Below are positions 38,263-46,809 of a stretch of DNA of 64,000 nt, one piece after another. Numbering within the stretch: position 1 is the stretch's first letter; every line of letters starts with the position of its first letter. Source of the stretch: Xaviernesmea oryzae (GTDB lineage Bacteria > Pseudomonadota > Alphaproteobacteria > Rhizobiales > Rhizobiaceae); NCBI RefSeq assembly GCF_900177415.1, contig NZ_FXAF01000006.1, forward strand, positions 334,001 through 398,000. Direction: 5' to 3'. The notes under the pieces are model-generated. The model was given only the letters and a program-made list of their open reading frames with translations, did no database searches and had not been told where the DNA came from. The position numbers and the translations under genes are program-made.

Positions 38263-39333
38263 TCAGCCGCGCAACAGCGGCAGCAGTTGATCGCCCTGCC
38301 GTTTGATTTCCTGGAGATAAGGCGTGTCCGAGAGCACGAAATGCGTGATGCCCAGGTCGCGGTACTTGCGCAGCGAACCGGCGACGTCCGCCGCCGAACC
38401 GACCAGCCAGGTGGTGCCGGCGCCGCCGCCGCCGAACTTGCCCGGCGCGGTATAGAGATTGTCGTCGAGCACTTCGCCGCGCTCGTGCAGGTCGAGCAGC
38501 CGCCGCTGGCCGACCGCGACCGCCCGTTTGTGATCGTTCCAGCCGGCACCCTTGGCTTTCGCCATCTCGGCCACCTTCGCCTCGGCGTCGACCCAGGCCT
38601 CTTCCGTCGTGTCGCGGACCAGCGTGGTGATCCGCAGCCCGAACTCCAGCGGTGGCAGGTCGCGGTCCAGCTTCCTGCTCAGCGTCTTGAGCCGTTCGAT
38701 CCGCTCGCGGACGCCGTCGAGCGGTTCGCCCCAGAAAAGCTGGACATCGGCCTCGGTGGCGGCGACCCGCTCGGCCGCCTCCGAAGCGCCGCCGAAATAG
38801 AGCTTCGGGTGCCGGCGCTCGCCGCGGACCGCGATAGGCGGCACCACGGTGGACTCGGTGACCGGGAAGTGCTCGCCCGCATAGGTGACGTTCTCTTCGG
38901 TCCATAGTCTGCGGACCAGCCGCATGAATTCCCTGGTGCGGGCATAGCGGTGCGCCTGATCGCCTTCGCTGTCGCCATAGGCTGCGAGGTTATCCTGGCC
39001 CGATACGATATTGACCCGCACGCGGCCGCCGGTGAGGTGATCCAGCGTGGCCGCGGCGGACGCGAAGTTCGCCGGCCGCCAGTAGCCCGGGCGGATCGCG
39101 ATGAGCGGCTCGAAAGTGGTGGTCCGCGCCGCGAGCGAGGCCGCGACGGTAAAGGTGTCGGGCCGGCCCCAGCCTGTGCCGATAAGCGCGCCCTTCCAGC
39201 CGTGTTCCTCCAAAGCCTTCGCGTGGCTCGTCAGCGTCTCCAGGCTGTTGTGGCCTTCATTGGCCGTATCGCCGCGATGGCCTGCTTTGACGTCGTTGGG
39301 GATGTACCAGAGAAATTCGGAATTGCTGCTCAT
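38263..39333 (-). CDS. ssuD: FMNH2-dependent alkanesulfonate monooxygenase-like (SsuD family)
   Basis: A 356-residue luciferase-like monooxygenase. The pattern LIAIRPGYWRPANFASAAAT, LDHLTGGRVRVNIVSG, PKLYFGGASEAA and a final FVLSDTPYLQEIKR closely follows remembered SsuD sequences. SsuD splits C1-C14 alkanesulfonates to sulfite and an aldehyde using FMNH2 from a partner reductase; no such reductase gene is in the window. The start at 39333 (MSSNSEFLWYIPND) was chosen by family length; a longer reading frame to 39387 lacks a ribosome binding site. It is the last gene of the minus-strand operon 43533-38263 and is convergent, 48 bases apart, with the hydrolase gene at 37366-38214. Confidence 0.8.
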   Translation of the reverse strand: MSSNSEFLWYIPNDVKAGHRGDTANEGHNSLETLTSHAKALEEHGWKGALIGTGWGRPDTFTVAASLAARTTTFEPLIAIRPGYWRPANFASAAATLDHLTGGRVRVNIVSGQDNLAAYGDSEGDQAHRYARTREFMRLVRRLWTEENVTYAGEHFPVTESTVVPPIAVRGERRHPKLYFGGASEAAERVAATEADVQLFWGEPLDGVRERIERLKTLSRKLDRDLPPLEFGLRITTLVRDTTEEAWVDAEAKVAEMAKAKGAGWNDHKRAVAVGQRRLLDLHERGEVLDDNLYTAPGKFGGGGAGTTWLVGSAADVAGSLRKYRDLGITHFVLSDTPYLQEIKRQGDQLLPLLRG

Positions 39334-39473
39334 GCGGTAGGCCTGCAGTTCTGTGTGGTTGGCTTGGTGAAATCGCCGGGAAGGCATCCCGGCTGAATGC
39401 TATTGATGATGACCGGCGAACTCAACACCGGAAACGGGCAAGTTCTCCCGTGAAGCAGTTTCCGGATGGATCG

Positions 39474-40850
39474 TCATCCGGCGGCCCGTGCCTCCGGCTC
39501 CTCCCGTGCCCGAAGCGCAAAGCCGTTCCGCGGACGCTTGAGGCCCAGGTTTTCCCTGAGCGTCGAGCCTTCGTATTCTTCTCGGAACAGTCCTCGCTTG
39601 CGCAGGATCGGGACCACCTGGTCCACGAAGTCGGTCAGGCCGGTGGGCAGGATCGGCGGCATGATGTTGAAGGCATCCGCCGCGCCGTTCTCGAACCATT
39701 CCTGCATCGCGTCGGCGATCTGTTCCGGCGTGCCGATCACCGTGCGATGTCCGCGAGCCGTGGCGACCGCCAGATAGAACTGGCGCAGTGTCAGGTTATT
39801 GCGCGAAACCAGGTCGGAGACCAGCTTCAGGCGGCTTTTGTTGAGTTCGGTGTCCTGCGGCAGCGGAGGTGCGGGATCGTCCAGCGAATAGCCGGAAAGA
39901 TCGACGCCCTTGTAGTGGCGGGCAAGGATGTTCCAGGCGATGGAAGGATGAACGAGCGACTGGATATAGTCGTAGTTTGCCTGGGCTTCCGCTTCGGTCC
40001 CCCCGAGGACGGGGAAGATGCCGGGGCTGATCAAAAGCTCGTCCGGCCTGCGTCCGTAGCGGGCGAGCCGCCCCTTGACGTCGGAATAGAATTCCTGCGC
40101 ATCCTCGAGCGTCTGGTTGGCGGTAAAGATCATCTCTGCAGTGCGGGCGGCCAGTTCTCGCCCGGGCTCCGATGCGCCGGCCTGCACGATGACGGGATAG
40201 CCTTGTACGGGACGGCCGACATTGAGCGGGCCCGTGACGGAGAAGAACTGCCCCTTGTGATCGACGAGATGCACCTTGTCGGGATCGAGATAGACGCCGC
40301 TTTCCTTGTCGCGGATGAAGGCGTCGTCCTCGTAGGAATCCCACAGGCCCTTGACGAGATCGACGAATTCCTCGGCCCGCGCATAGCGGTCGGCATGGGC
40401 CGGATGACCGGGGATCGAAAAGTTCTTCGAAACGTCTGCGCCTGTCGTGACGACGTTCCAGGCTGCACGCCCCTTCGAGATATAGTCGAGGGAGGCGAAC
40501 TTGCGGGCCAGAAGATAGGGATCCTCATAGGTGGTCGATGCGGTGGCGACGAAGCCGATATGGCTCGTGGCCTGCGATAGCGCCGCCCATAGCGTGACTG
40601 GTTCGAAATGCGCTCCCTGGGCGGTACGGCGGAATGCTTCGGGGTCCTTGGCGCGTTCCCAGCCCGCCGGGCTGTCTGCCACGAAGACGAGGTCGAACTT
40701 GCCGCGTTCCGCAGTCCGGGCCAGCTCACGGTAATGGTCGATGTTCAGGCCTGCATCGGCTTGTGAGTCGGGATGGCGCCAGGCGGCCACGTGATGGCCG
40801 GTCGCCATGATGAACGCCCCGAGCCGCATCTGTCTCTTCTGTCTGCTCAT
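39474..40850 (-). CDS. NtaA/SnaA/DszA-type FMN-dependent monooxygenase
   Basis: A 458-residue luciferase-like flavin monooxygenase of the larger NtaA class. Typical stretches are KRQMRLGAFIMATGHH at the N-terminus, DLVFVADSPAGW near residue 53, GRAAWNVVTTGAD near 130, HPSIAWNILARHYKGVDL near 300, and a C-terminal TLRENLGLKRP. Class members oxidise nitrilotriacetate, dibenzothiophene sulfone or dimethylsulfone-type substrates with FMNH2. Located between the importer ATPase and the SsuD-like gene, it probably acts on an imported sulfonate, sulfone or related organosulfur compound. GGAGG lies seven bases before the ATG at 40850. No flavin reductase gene was seen nearby. Confidence 0.82.
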   Translation of the reverse strand: MSRQKRQMRLGAFIMATGHHVAAWRHPDSQADAGLNIDHYRELARTAERGKFDLVFVADSPAGWERAKDPEAFRRTAQGAHFEPVTLWAALSQATSHIGFVATASTTYEDPYLLARKFASLDYISKGRAAWNVVTTGADVSKNFSIPGHPAHADRYARAEEFVDLVKGLWDSYEDDAFIRDKESGVYLDPDKVHLVDHKGQFFSVTGPLNVGRPVQGYPVIVQAGASEPGRELAARTAEMIFTANQTLEDAQEFYSDVKGRLARYGRRPDELLISPGIFPVLGGTEAEAQANYDYIQSLVHPSIAWNILARHYKGVDLSGYSLDDPAPPLPQDTELNKSRLKLVSDLVSRNNLTLRQFYLAVATARGHRTVIGTPEQIADAMQEWFENGAADAFNIMPPILPTGLTDFVDQVVPILRKRGLFREEYEGSTLRENLGLKRPRNGFALRAREEPEARAAG

Positions 40851-40870
40851 TGGCTTGCCTCCGTTGGCTT

Positions 40871-41620
40871 TTATGCTGCCTTGCGGCCCGAGACGTCCAC
40901 TCCGAGCCGGCTTAGGAGGTGACTGCGGATCTGCGCGAACCGCGGATCGCCATGGTCGCGCGGCGTCGGCAGGTCGATCCTGAGATCCTCGATGAAACGG
41001 CCCTCGTCGAGCACCAGTATCCGGTCGGCGAGAGAGATCGCCTCGTCGACATCGTGGGTGACGAGCAGCACGGCGGGACGATGCCTTGCGCACAATTCCC
41101 GTAAGAGGTCGTGCATCTTCAGCCGGGTCAGCGCGTCCAGCGCGCCGAACGGCTCGTCCGCGAGGAGCAGGGCCGGATCGCGCACCAGGGAGCGGGCCAG
41201 AGCGACCCTTTGCTGCTCTCCGCCCGAAAGCTGGTTCGGCCAGGCGTTTTCGCGCCCCTGAAGGCCGACTTCCGCCAGGGCCTTCCGTCCCGCCTCCTGG
41301 CCGGACGTGCCGGGCAGTCCGAGCGTGACGTTCTGGACGACGCTGCGCCACGGCAACAGGCGGGCGTCCTGAAACACCACCGAAAGGTTCTCCGGCACGT
41401 CGAGCGTGCCGGTTCCCTCGACTTCGTGGTCGAGGCCGGCCAGGGCCCGCAGGAAAGTGCTTTTGCCCGAACCGCTCTTGCCGAGCAGGGCGACGAACTC
41501 GCCCCTTTCGATATCGAGATCCACGCCGTCCAGGATCGTCTTCGTTGCAAACCTCCTGACGAGGCTTTCGACATGAACGGCTTTGGTTGCAGGTTTCAGC
41601 TGGCCAGAGTGCGGCGCCAT
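40871..41620 (-). CDS. ssuB: Sulfonate-type ABC importer ATPase (SsuB family)
   Basis: A 249-residue ATPase with Walker A GKSGSGKST (about residues 46-54), a short Q-loop region VVFQDARLLPW typical of SsuB and TauB, signature LSGGEQQRV, Walker B LLLADEPFGALD and switch HDVDEA. The start at 41620 overlaps the permease gene by 25 bases and is preceded by GGAGGG. It drives the SsuC-like permease at 41596-42477. The length matches the family and no extra domain is present. Confidence 0.88.
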   Translation of the reverse strand: MAPHSGQLKPATKAVHVESLVRRFATKTILDGVDLDIERGEFVALLGKSGSGKSTFLRALAGLDHEVEGTGTLDVPENLSVVFQDARLLPWRSVVQNVTLGLPGTSGQEAGRKALAEVGLQGRENAWPNQLSGGEQQRVALARSLVRDPALLLADEPFGALDALTRLKMHDLLRELCARHRPAVLLVTHDVDEAISLADRILVLDEGRFIEDLRIDLPTPRDHGDPRFAQIRSHLLSRLGVDVSGRKAA

Positions 41621-42477
41621 GAGAGAACCCTCCGTTCGAGCAGGCGGACGAGACCGTCCGAGACGAGGCCGAGCAGCACATAGACCACCAGGCCGACGAG
41701 AATGACGTCGGTCTGCCCGTAGGTGCGGGCGAGATCGATCATGTAGCCGAGGCCGCTGGTGGCGTTGATCTGCTCGACGACGACGAGAGAGACCCAGCAA
41801 AGCGTCACGGCAAACCGCAGTCCCAGGAGGAAGCCGGGCAATGCGCCGGGCAGGACCACCTGGAAGATGAAGTCCTTCTGGCTCATGCGCAGCGTCTCCG
41901 CCAGTTCGACATAGCGGCTGTCGATGCTGCGAAGCGCATTGTGGGTGTGGATGTAGATAGGCACGATCACGGCAAGCACGATGGTCGTGACCTTCATGCT
42001 TTCGCCGATGCCGAACCACAGGATCAGAAGCGGGATCAGGGCAAGCGTCGGAATGGCGCGCTTGATCTGGACGGGGCCGTCGATCAGCGCTTCTCCGATC
42101 CGGGAAAGACCGGCGGTGACGGCGAGGATAGTGCCGATCACCAGCCCGATGCTGAGGCCGAGCAGCGCGCGCGTCGCCGACGTCACGAAATTGTCCTGCA
42201 GGCGGCCCTGTTCTATGAGCCTTCCGAAGGCCTCGACGACCGTCCATGGCGCGGAGAGGATGCGCGGGTCGATCCATCCGAGAGCCGAGCCCGCGACCCA
42301 GATCAGCACGAGCAGTGCCGGTCCGATCTGCAGGCCGAAGGGTATCGCGGGTCCGGGACCCAGTTTGCGGCGGGCGCGAGGGCCCGCCGGTTTTGTTGCG
42401 GTTGAACCCGCATATGCAATGTCACGATGGGGCGTCCGGACCGATTTTCCCCCATCCACATCCCAGGTGGTCGCCAT
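41596..42477 (-). CDS. ssuC: Sulfonate-type ABC importer permease (SsuC family)
   Basis: A 293-residue inner-membrane permease with about six hydrophobic segments after a 45-residue basic cytoplasmic N-terminus, longer than in typical SsuC proteins. The ATPase-contact loop reads ELAETLRMSQKDFIFQVVLP. The start ATG 42477 lies eight bases after GAGGAG; an in-frame ATG at 42483 is only two bases from that site. It forms the channel of the importer with the SsuB-like ATPase and the binding protein at 42508-43533. Confidence 0.88.
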   Translation of the reverse strand: MATTWDVDGGKSVRTPHRDIAYAGSTATKPAGPRARRKLGPGPAIPFGLQIGPALLVLIWVAGSALGWIDPRILSAPWTVVEAFGRLIEQGRLQDNFVTSATRALLGLSIGLVIGTILAVTAGLSRIGEALIDGPVQIKRAIPTLALIPLLILWFGIGESMKVTTIVLAVIVPIYIHTHNALRSIDSRYVELAETLRMSQKDFIFQVVLPGALPGFLLGLRFAVTLCWVSLVVVEQINATSGLGYMIDLARTYGQTDVILVGLVVYVLLGLVSDGLVRLLERRVLSWRRTLAS

Positions 42478-42507
42478 GTTCATATCTCCTCTTGGAAGGG
42501 ACGGGGA

Positions 42508-43533
42508 TTACTGGCTCTTGGCCAGAGCCGCAGCGCCGAGCTTTTCGAAGCGGTTGTCGAAGATCGTTTCCACGTCGTAGGGCTTGTAGCCGAGCTCCTC
42601 CGCCAGCAGGTCGATGGTCTCCTGGTGGCGCTTCTTCACGTCGCTCCAACTGTCGGGTACGACCTGTTCGCCGGTCAGTTTGACGAGATATTGTCCGTCC
42701 TCGCGGCTGAGACCCTGCTGGCCGACGTAATATTCCTTGATCCAGGTCTCCGGGTTCTCGTTGACCCATTCGGTGGCCCGTGCCCAAAGGCCCACATACT
42801 CGGCGAGAGCCGCCGCCTTGGCGGGATCGTCCAGCACCCATTGCGGCGCATAGAGATGGCCCGGATCGTCACGCAGGCCATGTTCGACGAGCGTTGCGCC
42901 GTCCGGGCCGTACTGGGCGATGTAACGGCGTATGTTCACCCCGCCGAGCGGTGCGATGTCGACCTGCTTGCTCGCCAAGGCCTTCGGGTAGACGTCGCCG
43001 GTGCTCGGCAGTTCTACGAGCGTGACGTCGCTTTTCTTGAGGCCTGCGGCATGAATTGCGCGCAGTACGAGGGTACCTTGGGCCTGGCCGGGGCTGAACG
43101 CGATTCGCTTGCCGCGGAAATCCGCCAGGGTCTTGACCTCGGCGCCCGGCGCGATGCCGAAGCGGTAGATCGGGTTTGCGATCGGATCGCGCCGTTCGCG
43201 ATAGGCGATGTTGCGGACGGGCAGGTTGTTCCAGTTGGCGAAGATCGACGGGATCTCGGCGACCGATCCGACATCCAGTGCCCGGGCGCGAAAAGCTTCC
43301 GAAGTCTGAGGCCCGCCGCTGATATTGGCCCATTTCACCTCGAAGGTGAGCTCCTTGATGAGACCGGACAATTCGAGGGCTTTTTGCGTCGTCGGATCGC
43401 CGATGGTCAGCACCGTCCCCGGCGGCACTTTGGGAAGAAGGGGCGCATTTGCCTGGGCTGCGGCCACACCGTGGATCGCGCCGAGGGTAAGCAGACCGAA
43501 CAGGGCGGTTTTCAATGTCTTTGCCAATGTCAT
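42508..43533 (-). CDS. ssuA: Sulfonate-type ABC importer substrate-binding protein (SsuA family)
   Basis: A 341-residue periplasmic protein with a Sec signal peptide (TLKTALFGLLTLGAIHGVAAA, cleavage near residue 26). The body follows the aliphatic-sulfonate/taurine binding pattern: LTIGDPTTQKALELSG, a DVGSVAEIPSIFANWN ligand-loop region, KTLADFRGKRIAFSPGQAQG and PLGGVNIRRYIAQYG. It is the first gene of the five-gene minus-strand operon and reads from an AT-rich promoter region at 43534-43734. The substrate could be an alkanesulfonate or another small organosulfur acid. The ribosome binding site is weak (GGGAAAG). Confidence 0.82.
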   Translation of the reverse strand: MTLAKTLKTALFGLLTLGAIHGVAAAQANAPLLPKVPPGTVLTIGDPTTQKALELSGLIKELTFEVKWANISGGPQTSEAFRARALDVGSVAEIPSIFANWNNLPVRNIAYRERRDPIANPIYRFGIAPGAEVKTLADFRGKRIAFSPGQAQGTLVLRAIHAAGLKKSDVTLVELPSTGDVYPKALASKQVDIAPLGGVNIRRYIAQYGPDGATLVEHGLRDDPGHLYAPQWVLDDPAKAAALAEYVGLWARATEWVNENPETWIKEYYVGQQGLSREDGQYLVKLTGEQVVPDSWSDVKKRHQETIDLLAEELGYKPYDVETIFDNRFEKLGAAALAKSQ

Positions 43534-43734
43534 CGTTGATCTTTCCCGTTATTTGGTTGCAGATTGCAGGGAGCGATGCACGGCAGGGTGGGATATTTTC
43601 TACTAAATAAATAGACTATATATTCCCTTCCTCGGTCGGTCGGGAGAAAGTAATTCTACATATTGGTGCGTTCGACGGTTTGCCCGATCGGGCTTTCGGT
43701 TTTAAGACATGCAGACGACAATCCGGGAGAAACC
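43534..43734. promoter_or_regulatory. Divergent promoter region between the sulfonate operon and pccB
   Basis: Two hundred bases between divergent operons. An AT-rich island at 43593-43627 stands out, with CTACTAAATAAATAG (43600-43614, partly symmetric) followed by ACTATATATT. It is a plausible promoter/activator site for the leftward sulfonate operon, whose genes are usually controlled by sulfur-responsive LysR proteins. No exact consensus could be assigned. The pccB side contains only a GGGAGA ribosome binding site at 43725-43730. Confidence 0.45.
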
Positions 43735-45267
43735 ATGCGGTCAGTTCTGGGAGAGGTGGAGAAGCGCCGGGCGGAGGCGAGGCTCGGCGGGGGTGGGAAG
43801 CGCATAGAGGCGCAGCATGCCAAGGGCAAGCTGACGGCCCGCGAGCGCATCGAGGTGCTCTTGGACGAAGGCTCCTTCGAAGAATTCGACATGTACGTCA
43901 CCCATCGTGCGGTGGATTTCGGCATGGCCGAACAGAAGGTCGCTGGCGACGGCGTCGTCACCGGCTGGGGCACGATCAACGGCCGTCAGGTCTACGTCTT
44001 CTCGCAGGACTTTACCGTGCTCGGCGGCTCTCTCTCCGAGACACATGCCCAGAAGATCTGCAAGATCATGGATATGGCGGTGCGCGTCGGCGCGCCGGTG
44101 ATCGGGCTCAATGATTCGGGCGGCGCCCGCATCCAGGAAGGCGTCGCCTCGCTTGCCGGCTATGCGGAAGTCTTCCGCCGCAATGCCGAGGCGTCGGGCG
44201 TCATCCCGCAAATCTCCGTCATCATGGGTCCCTGCGCCGGCGGCGCGGTCTACTCGCCGGCGATGACCGACTTCATCTTCATGGTGCGTGACAGTTCCTA
44301 CATGTTCGTCACCGGCCCGGATGTGGTGAAGACGGTGACCAACGAGATCGTCACGGCGGAAGAGCTCGGCGGCGCCCGTACCCATACCCAGAAATCCTCG
44401 GTCGCCGATGCCGCCTTCGAAAACGACATCGAGGCGCTGGAGGCAGTCCGCCAGCTTTTCGATTTCCTGCCGCTCAACAACCGCGAGAAACCGCCTGTCC
44501 GGCCGTTCCATGACGATCCGGCCCGCATCGAGATGCGCCTCGACAGCCTGATCCCCGACAGCCCGGCAAAACCCTACGACATGAAGGAGCTGGTCGTCGC
44601 GATCGCTGACGAGGGCGATTTCTTCGAGATCCAGGAAGCCTTCGCCAAAAACATTATCACCGGCTTCATTCGCCTGGAAGGGCAGACGGTCGGCGTCGTC
44701 GCCAACCAGCCGATGGTGCTGGCCGGCTGCCTCGACATCGACTCGTCACGCAAGGCGGCCCGCTTCGTGCGCTTCTGCGACGCCTTTTCGATCCCGCTGC
44801 TGACGCTGGTGGACGTGCCGGGCTTCCTGCCGGGCACGGCGCAGGAATATGGCGGCGTCATCAAGCACGGCGCCAAGCTCCTGTTCGCCTATTCGGAGGC
44901 GACCGTGCCGATGGTGACGCTGATCACCCGCAAGGCCTATGGCGGCGCCTATGACGTGATGGCCTCGAAACATATCGGCGCCGATATCAACTATGCCTGG
45001 CCGACCGCCGAGATCGCCGTCATGGGCGCCAAGGGGGCGACCGAAATCCTCTACCGCTCCGAGCTTTCCGATCCGGAGAAGATCGCCGCGCGCACGAAGG
45101 AATACGAGGAGCGTTTCGCCAACCCCTTCGTGGCGGCCGAACGCGGCTTCATCGACGAGGTGATCATGCCGCATTCGTCGCGCCGCCGCATCGCCCGCGC
45201 CTTCGCCTCGCTCCGCAACAAGCACGTGACGACCCATTGGAAAAAGCACGATACGATTCCGCTATAG
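43735..45267 (+). CDS. pccB: Propionyl-CoA carboxylase beta subunit
   Basis: A 510-residue carboxyltransferase subunit, the normal PccB length. The N-terminal half shows the acyl-CoA pocket motif [18 protein letters not shown] and [18 protein letters not shown]. The C-terminal half shows [17 protein letters not shown] and [19 protein letters not shown]. The enzyme transfers the carboxyl group from biotin on the alpha subunit to propionyl-CoA to make methylmalonyl-CoA. The alpha subunit should be encoded just downstream as in other rhizobia, but only its first codons remain (46657-46725). PccB may thus be an orphan or use another biotin carboxylase. ATG 43735 matches the family start; the open frame from 43663 adds unrelated residues. 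Confidence 0.93.
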   Translation: MRSVLGEVEKRRAEARLGGGGKRIEAQHAKGKLTARERIEVLLDEGSFEEFDMYVTHRAVDFGMAEQKVAGDGVVTGWGTINGRQVYVFSQDFTVLGGSLSETHAQKICKIMDMAVRVGAPVIGLNDSGGARIQEGVASLAGYAEVFRRNAEASGVIPQISVIMGPCAGGAVYSPAMTDFIFMVRDSSYMFVTGPDVVKTVTNEIVTAEELGGARTHTQKSSVADAAFENDIEALEAVRQLFDFLPLNNREKPPVRPFHDDPARIEMRLDSLIPDSPAKPYDMKELVVAIADEGDFFEIQEAFAKNIITGFIRLEGQTVGVVANQPMVLAGCLDIDSSRKAARFVRFCDAFSIPLLTLVDVPGFLPGTAQEYGGVIKHGAKLLFAYSEATVPMVTLITRKAYGGAYDVMASKHIGADINYAWPTAEIAVMGAKGATEILYRSELSDPEKIAARTKEYEERFANPFVAAERGFIDEVIMPHSSRRRIARAFASLRNKHVTTHWKKHDTIPL

Positions 45268-45355
45268 GGGCGGCAAACCACCGGTGCGGAGCCTATATTG
45301 ACTCCGTCGTGTTCGCAGAGCGCGAAGCTCTCCCGAAAAACAAGGACAGATTTTC

Positions 45356-46267
45356 ATGACCGACACCAAGTTTCCGCCCGAAAAGAATTTGCCTGCAGGA
45401 TATGTTCCGCCGAAGGTCTGGAAGTGGGAGAGCGAAAGCGGCGGCGCCTTCGCGAGCATCAACCGGCCTATCGCCGGCCCCACGCATGAAAAGGTCCTGC
45501 CGATCGGAAAACACCCGCTGCAGCTTTATTCGCTCGGCACGCCGAACGGCGTGAAGGTCACCATCATGCTGGAGGAGCTTCTGGCGGCCGGCCATAAGGA
45601 CGCGGAATACGACGCCTGGCTCATCACCATCGGCAAGGGCGACCAGTTCGGCTCCGGCTTCGTCGAGGTCAATCCGAATTCGAAGATCCCCGCCATGATG
45701 GACCGCGCGCCGAAGGGCGGCGGAGAGCCCGTGCGCGTGTTCGAATCCGCCTCCATCCTCGTCTATCTGGCGGAGAAGTTCGGCGCCTTCCTGCCCTCCG
45801 ACCTGAGGCTGCGCACCGAGACGTTCAACTGGCTTTTCTGGCAGATGGGCTCGGCGCCCTTCCTCGGCGGCGGCTTCGGCCATTTCTATTCCTATGCGCC
45901 GATGAAGATCGAATATGCCATCAACCGCTACGCCATGGAGGTGAAGCGGCAGATGGATGTGCTCGACCGGCATCTGGCGGATCACGAATTCATGGCCGGC
46001 AGCGAATATACGATCGCCGACATGGCGGTCTGGCCCTGGTATGGGCGGCTCGCCGCCAAGGACGCCTATGACGACGCGGGCGATTTCCTCTCGGTCGACG
46101 AGTATAGAAATGTCCAGCGGTGGAGGAAACAGATCGGCGAACGGCCGGCGGTGAAGCGGGGATCGATGGTCAACCGAACCTCGGGCGATCCTTCAACGCA
46201 ACTTCATGAGCGTCACGACGCTTCGGATTTCGAGACGAAGACCCAGGACAAGATCGGCAAGGCTTGA
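45356..46267 (+). CDS. yghU: YghU-type glutathione S-transferase family protein
   Basis: A 303-residue glutathione transferase homologue of the nu class. The extended N-terminus (PPKVWKWESESGGAFASINR), the thioredoxin-like domain with LYSLGTPNGVKVTIMLEE, the glutathione-binding ES pair in VFESASILVYLAEKFG, and the all-helical domain with ADMAVWPWYGRL are as in YghU. Bacterial YghU reduces disulfides and some organic hydroperoxides with glutathione. It lies 88 bases after pccB and nine bases before the next small gene. Its link with propionate metabolism is not obvious; it may simply be carried between the pcc genes. Confidence 0.88.
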   Translation: MTDTKFPPEKNLPAGYVPPKVWKWESESGGAFASINRPIAGPTHEKVLPIGKHPLQLYSLGTPNGVKVTIMLEELLAAGHKDAEYDAWLITIGKGDQFGSGFVEVNPNSKIPAMMDRAPKGGGEPVRVFESASILVYLAEKFGAFLPSDLRLRTETFNWLFWQMGSAPFLGGGFGHFYSYAPMKIEYAINRYAMEVKRQMDVLDRHLADHEFMAGSEYTIADMAVWPWYGRLAAKDAYDDAGDFLSVDEYRNVQRWRKQIGERPAVKRGSMVNRTSGDPSTQLHERHDASDFETKTQDKIGKA

Positions 46268-46276
46268 GGAATCCGC

Positions 46277-46654
46277 ATGGCCAACCTGCCCGACATGACG
46301 AAGCACCGGGGCTTTCCGTCCGGCATGCCGGGCACGGGCATCCAGTTCACCATCCGCCGCGCCAATCCGAAAGGGGTGACGCCGATCAAGGCTCTGCCCC
46401 GCCGCGCCCGCCCCGGCTCGGCGGAACATCTGGTCGATGCGGCCTTCCTGCATGCGCTCTGGCACCATTTCGGGCCGGAGCCATTTGAGCGCGGCAATCT
46501 CGACGCCGCGCGGCTCAACCTCCTCTTCGGGCGCGAAGTGGTGGCGGCGGAAAGGGATTTCGACCCGTTGTCCTACGACGCACTGCTGGTGATCGACGAA
46601 AAAGTCGCTCGCCAGAATTTTCCGGAGGCTTTCGAAGACGTGCTGGAGATCTAG
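46277..46654 (+). CDS. Hypothetical protein between pccB and the pccA remnant
   Basis: A 125-residue protein with no family I recognise. The N-terminus is basic and proline/glycine-rich (RANPKGVTPIKALPRRARPG). The rest looks helical, with FLHALWHHFGPEPFERG, and closes with an acidic tail (FPEAFEDVLEI). There is no signal peptide or membrane segment. GAGGA precedes the ATG by eight bases. Its codon use looks like that of its neighbours, and it is co-directional with pccB and yghU, ending two bases before the truncated pccA start, so it was probably part of the original propionate operon. Confidence 0.6.
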   Translation: MANLPDMTKHRGFPSGMPGTGIQFTIRRANPKGVTPIKALPRRARPGSAEHLVDAAFLHALWHHFGPEPFERGNLDAARLNLLFGREVVAAERDFDPLSYDALLVIDEKVARQNFPEAFEDVLEI

Positions 46655-46656
46655 CG

Positions 46657-46725
46657 GTGCGGTTCAAGAAAATCCTGATCGCCAACCGTGGCGAGCTCGC
46701 GGCCCGCGCGGGAAATGATGGGTGA
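46657..46725 (+). pseudogene. pccA 5' remnant (propionyl-CoA carboxylase alpha)
   Basis: A GTG at 46657, directly after the small hypothetical gene, opens RFKKILIANRGELAAR. This is the universal start of acyl-CoA carboxylase biotin-carboxylase subunits (normally FKKILIANRGEIACR). Similarity breaks off after about 17 codons near 46707, and the frame stops at TGA 46723-46725. The biotin carboxylase, linker and biotinyl domains (about 650 residues) are missing. This is a deletion remnant, not a short functional gene. Confidence 0.8.
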
Positions 46726-46806
46726 CGTCTTCCGCCCGGCACCAATGTGCTCGATGCCGCTAGCTCCATCCTCGATCTGCTCGAAGGCAAGCGAAGGAAT
46801 GTTTGA
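46726..46806 (+). pseudogene. C-terminal fragment resembling a B12-binding mutase
   Basis: In the same frame as the pccA remnant and directly after its stop comes PPGTNVLDAASSILDLLEGK, ending RRNV at TGA 46804-46806. The PGTNV...AA..ILDLL pattern matches the end of the cobalamin-binding domain of methylmalonyl-CoA mutases (FGPGTxIxxAAxxVLxLL, from memory). In an adjacent frame the bases just upstream read GDVF, as expected before PGT, suggesting an additional one-base slip. In rhizobia the mutase gene normally follows pccA, which makes this assignment coherent. Confidence 0.5.
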
Positions 46807-46809
46807 CGT

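Noticed and set aside
43663..43734. 24-codon N-terminal extension of pccB
   Set aside because: The extension has no family similarity and no ribosome binding site; the known PccB length begins at 43735.
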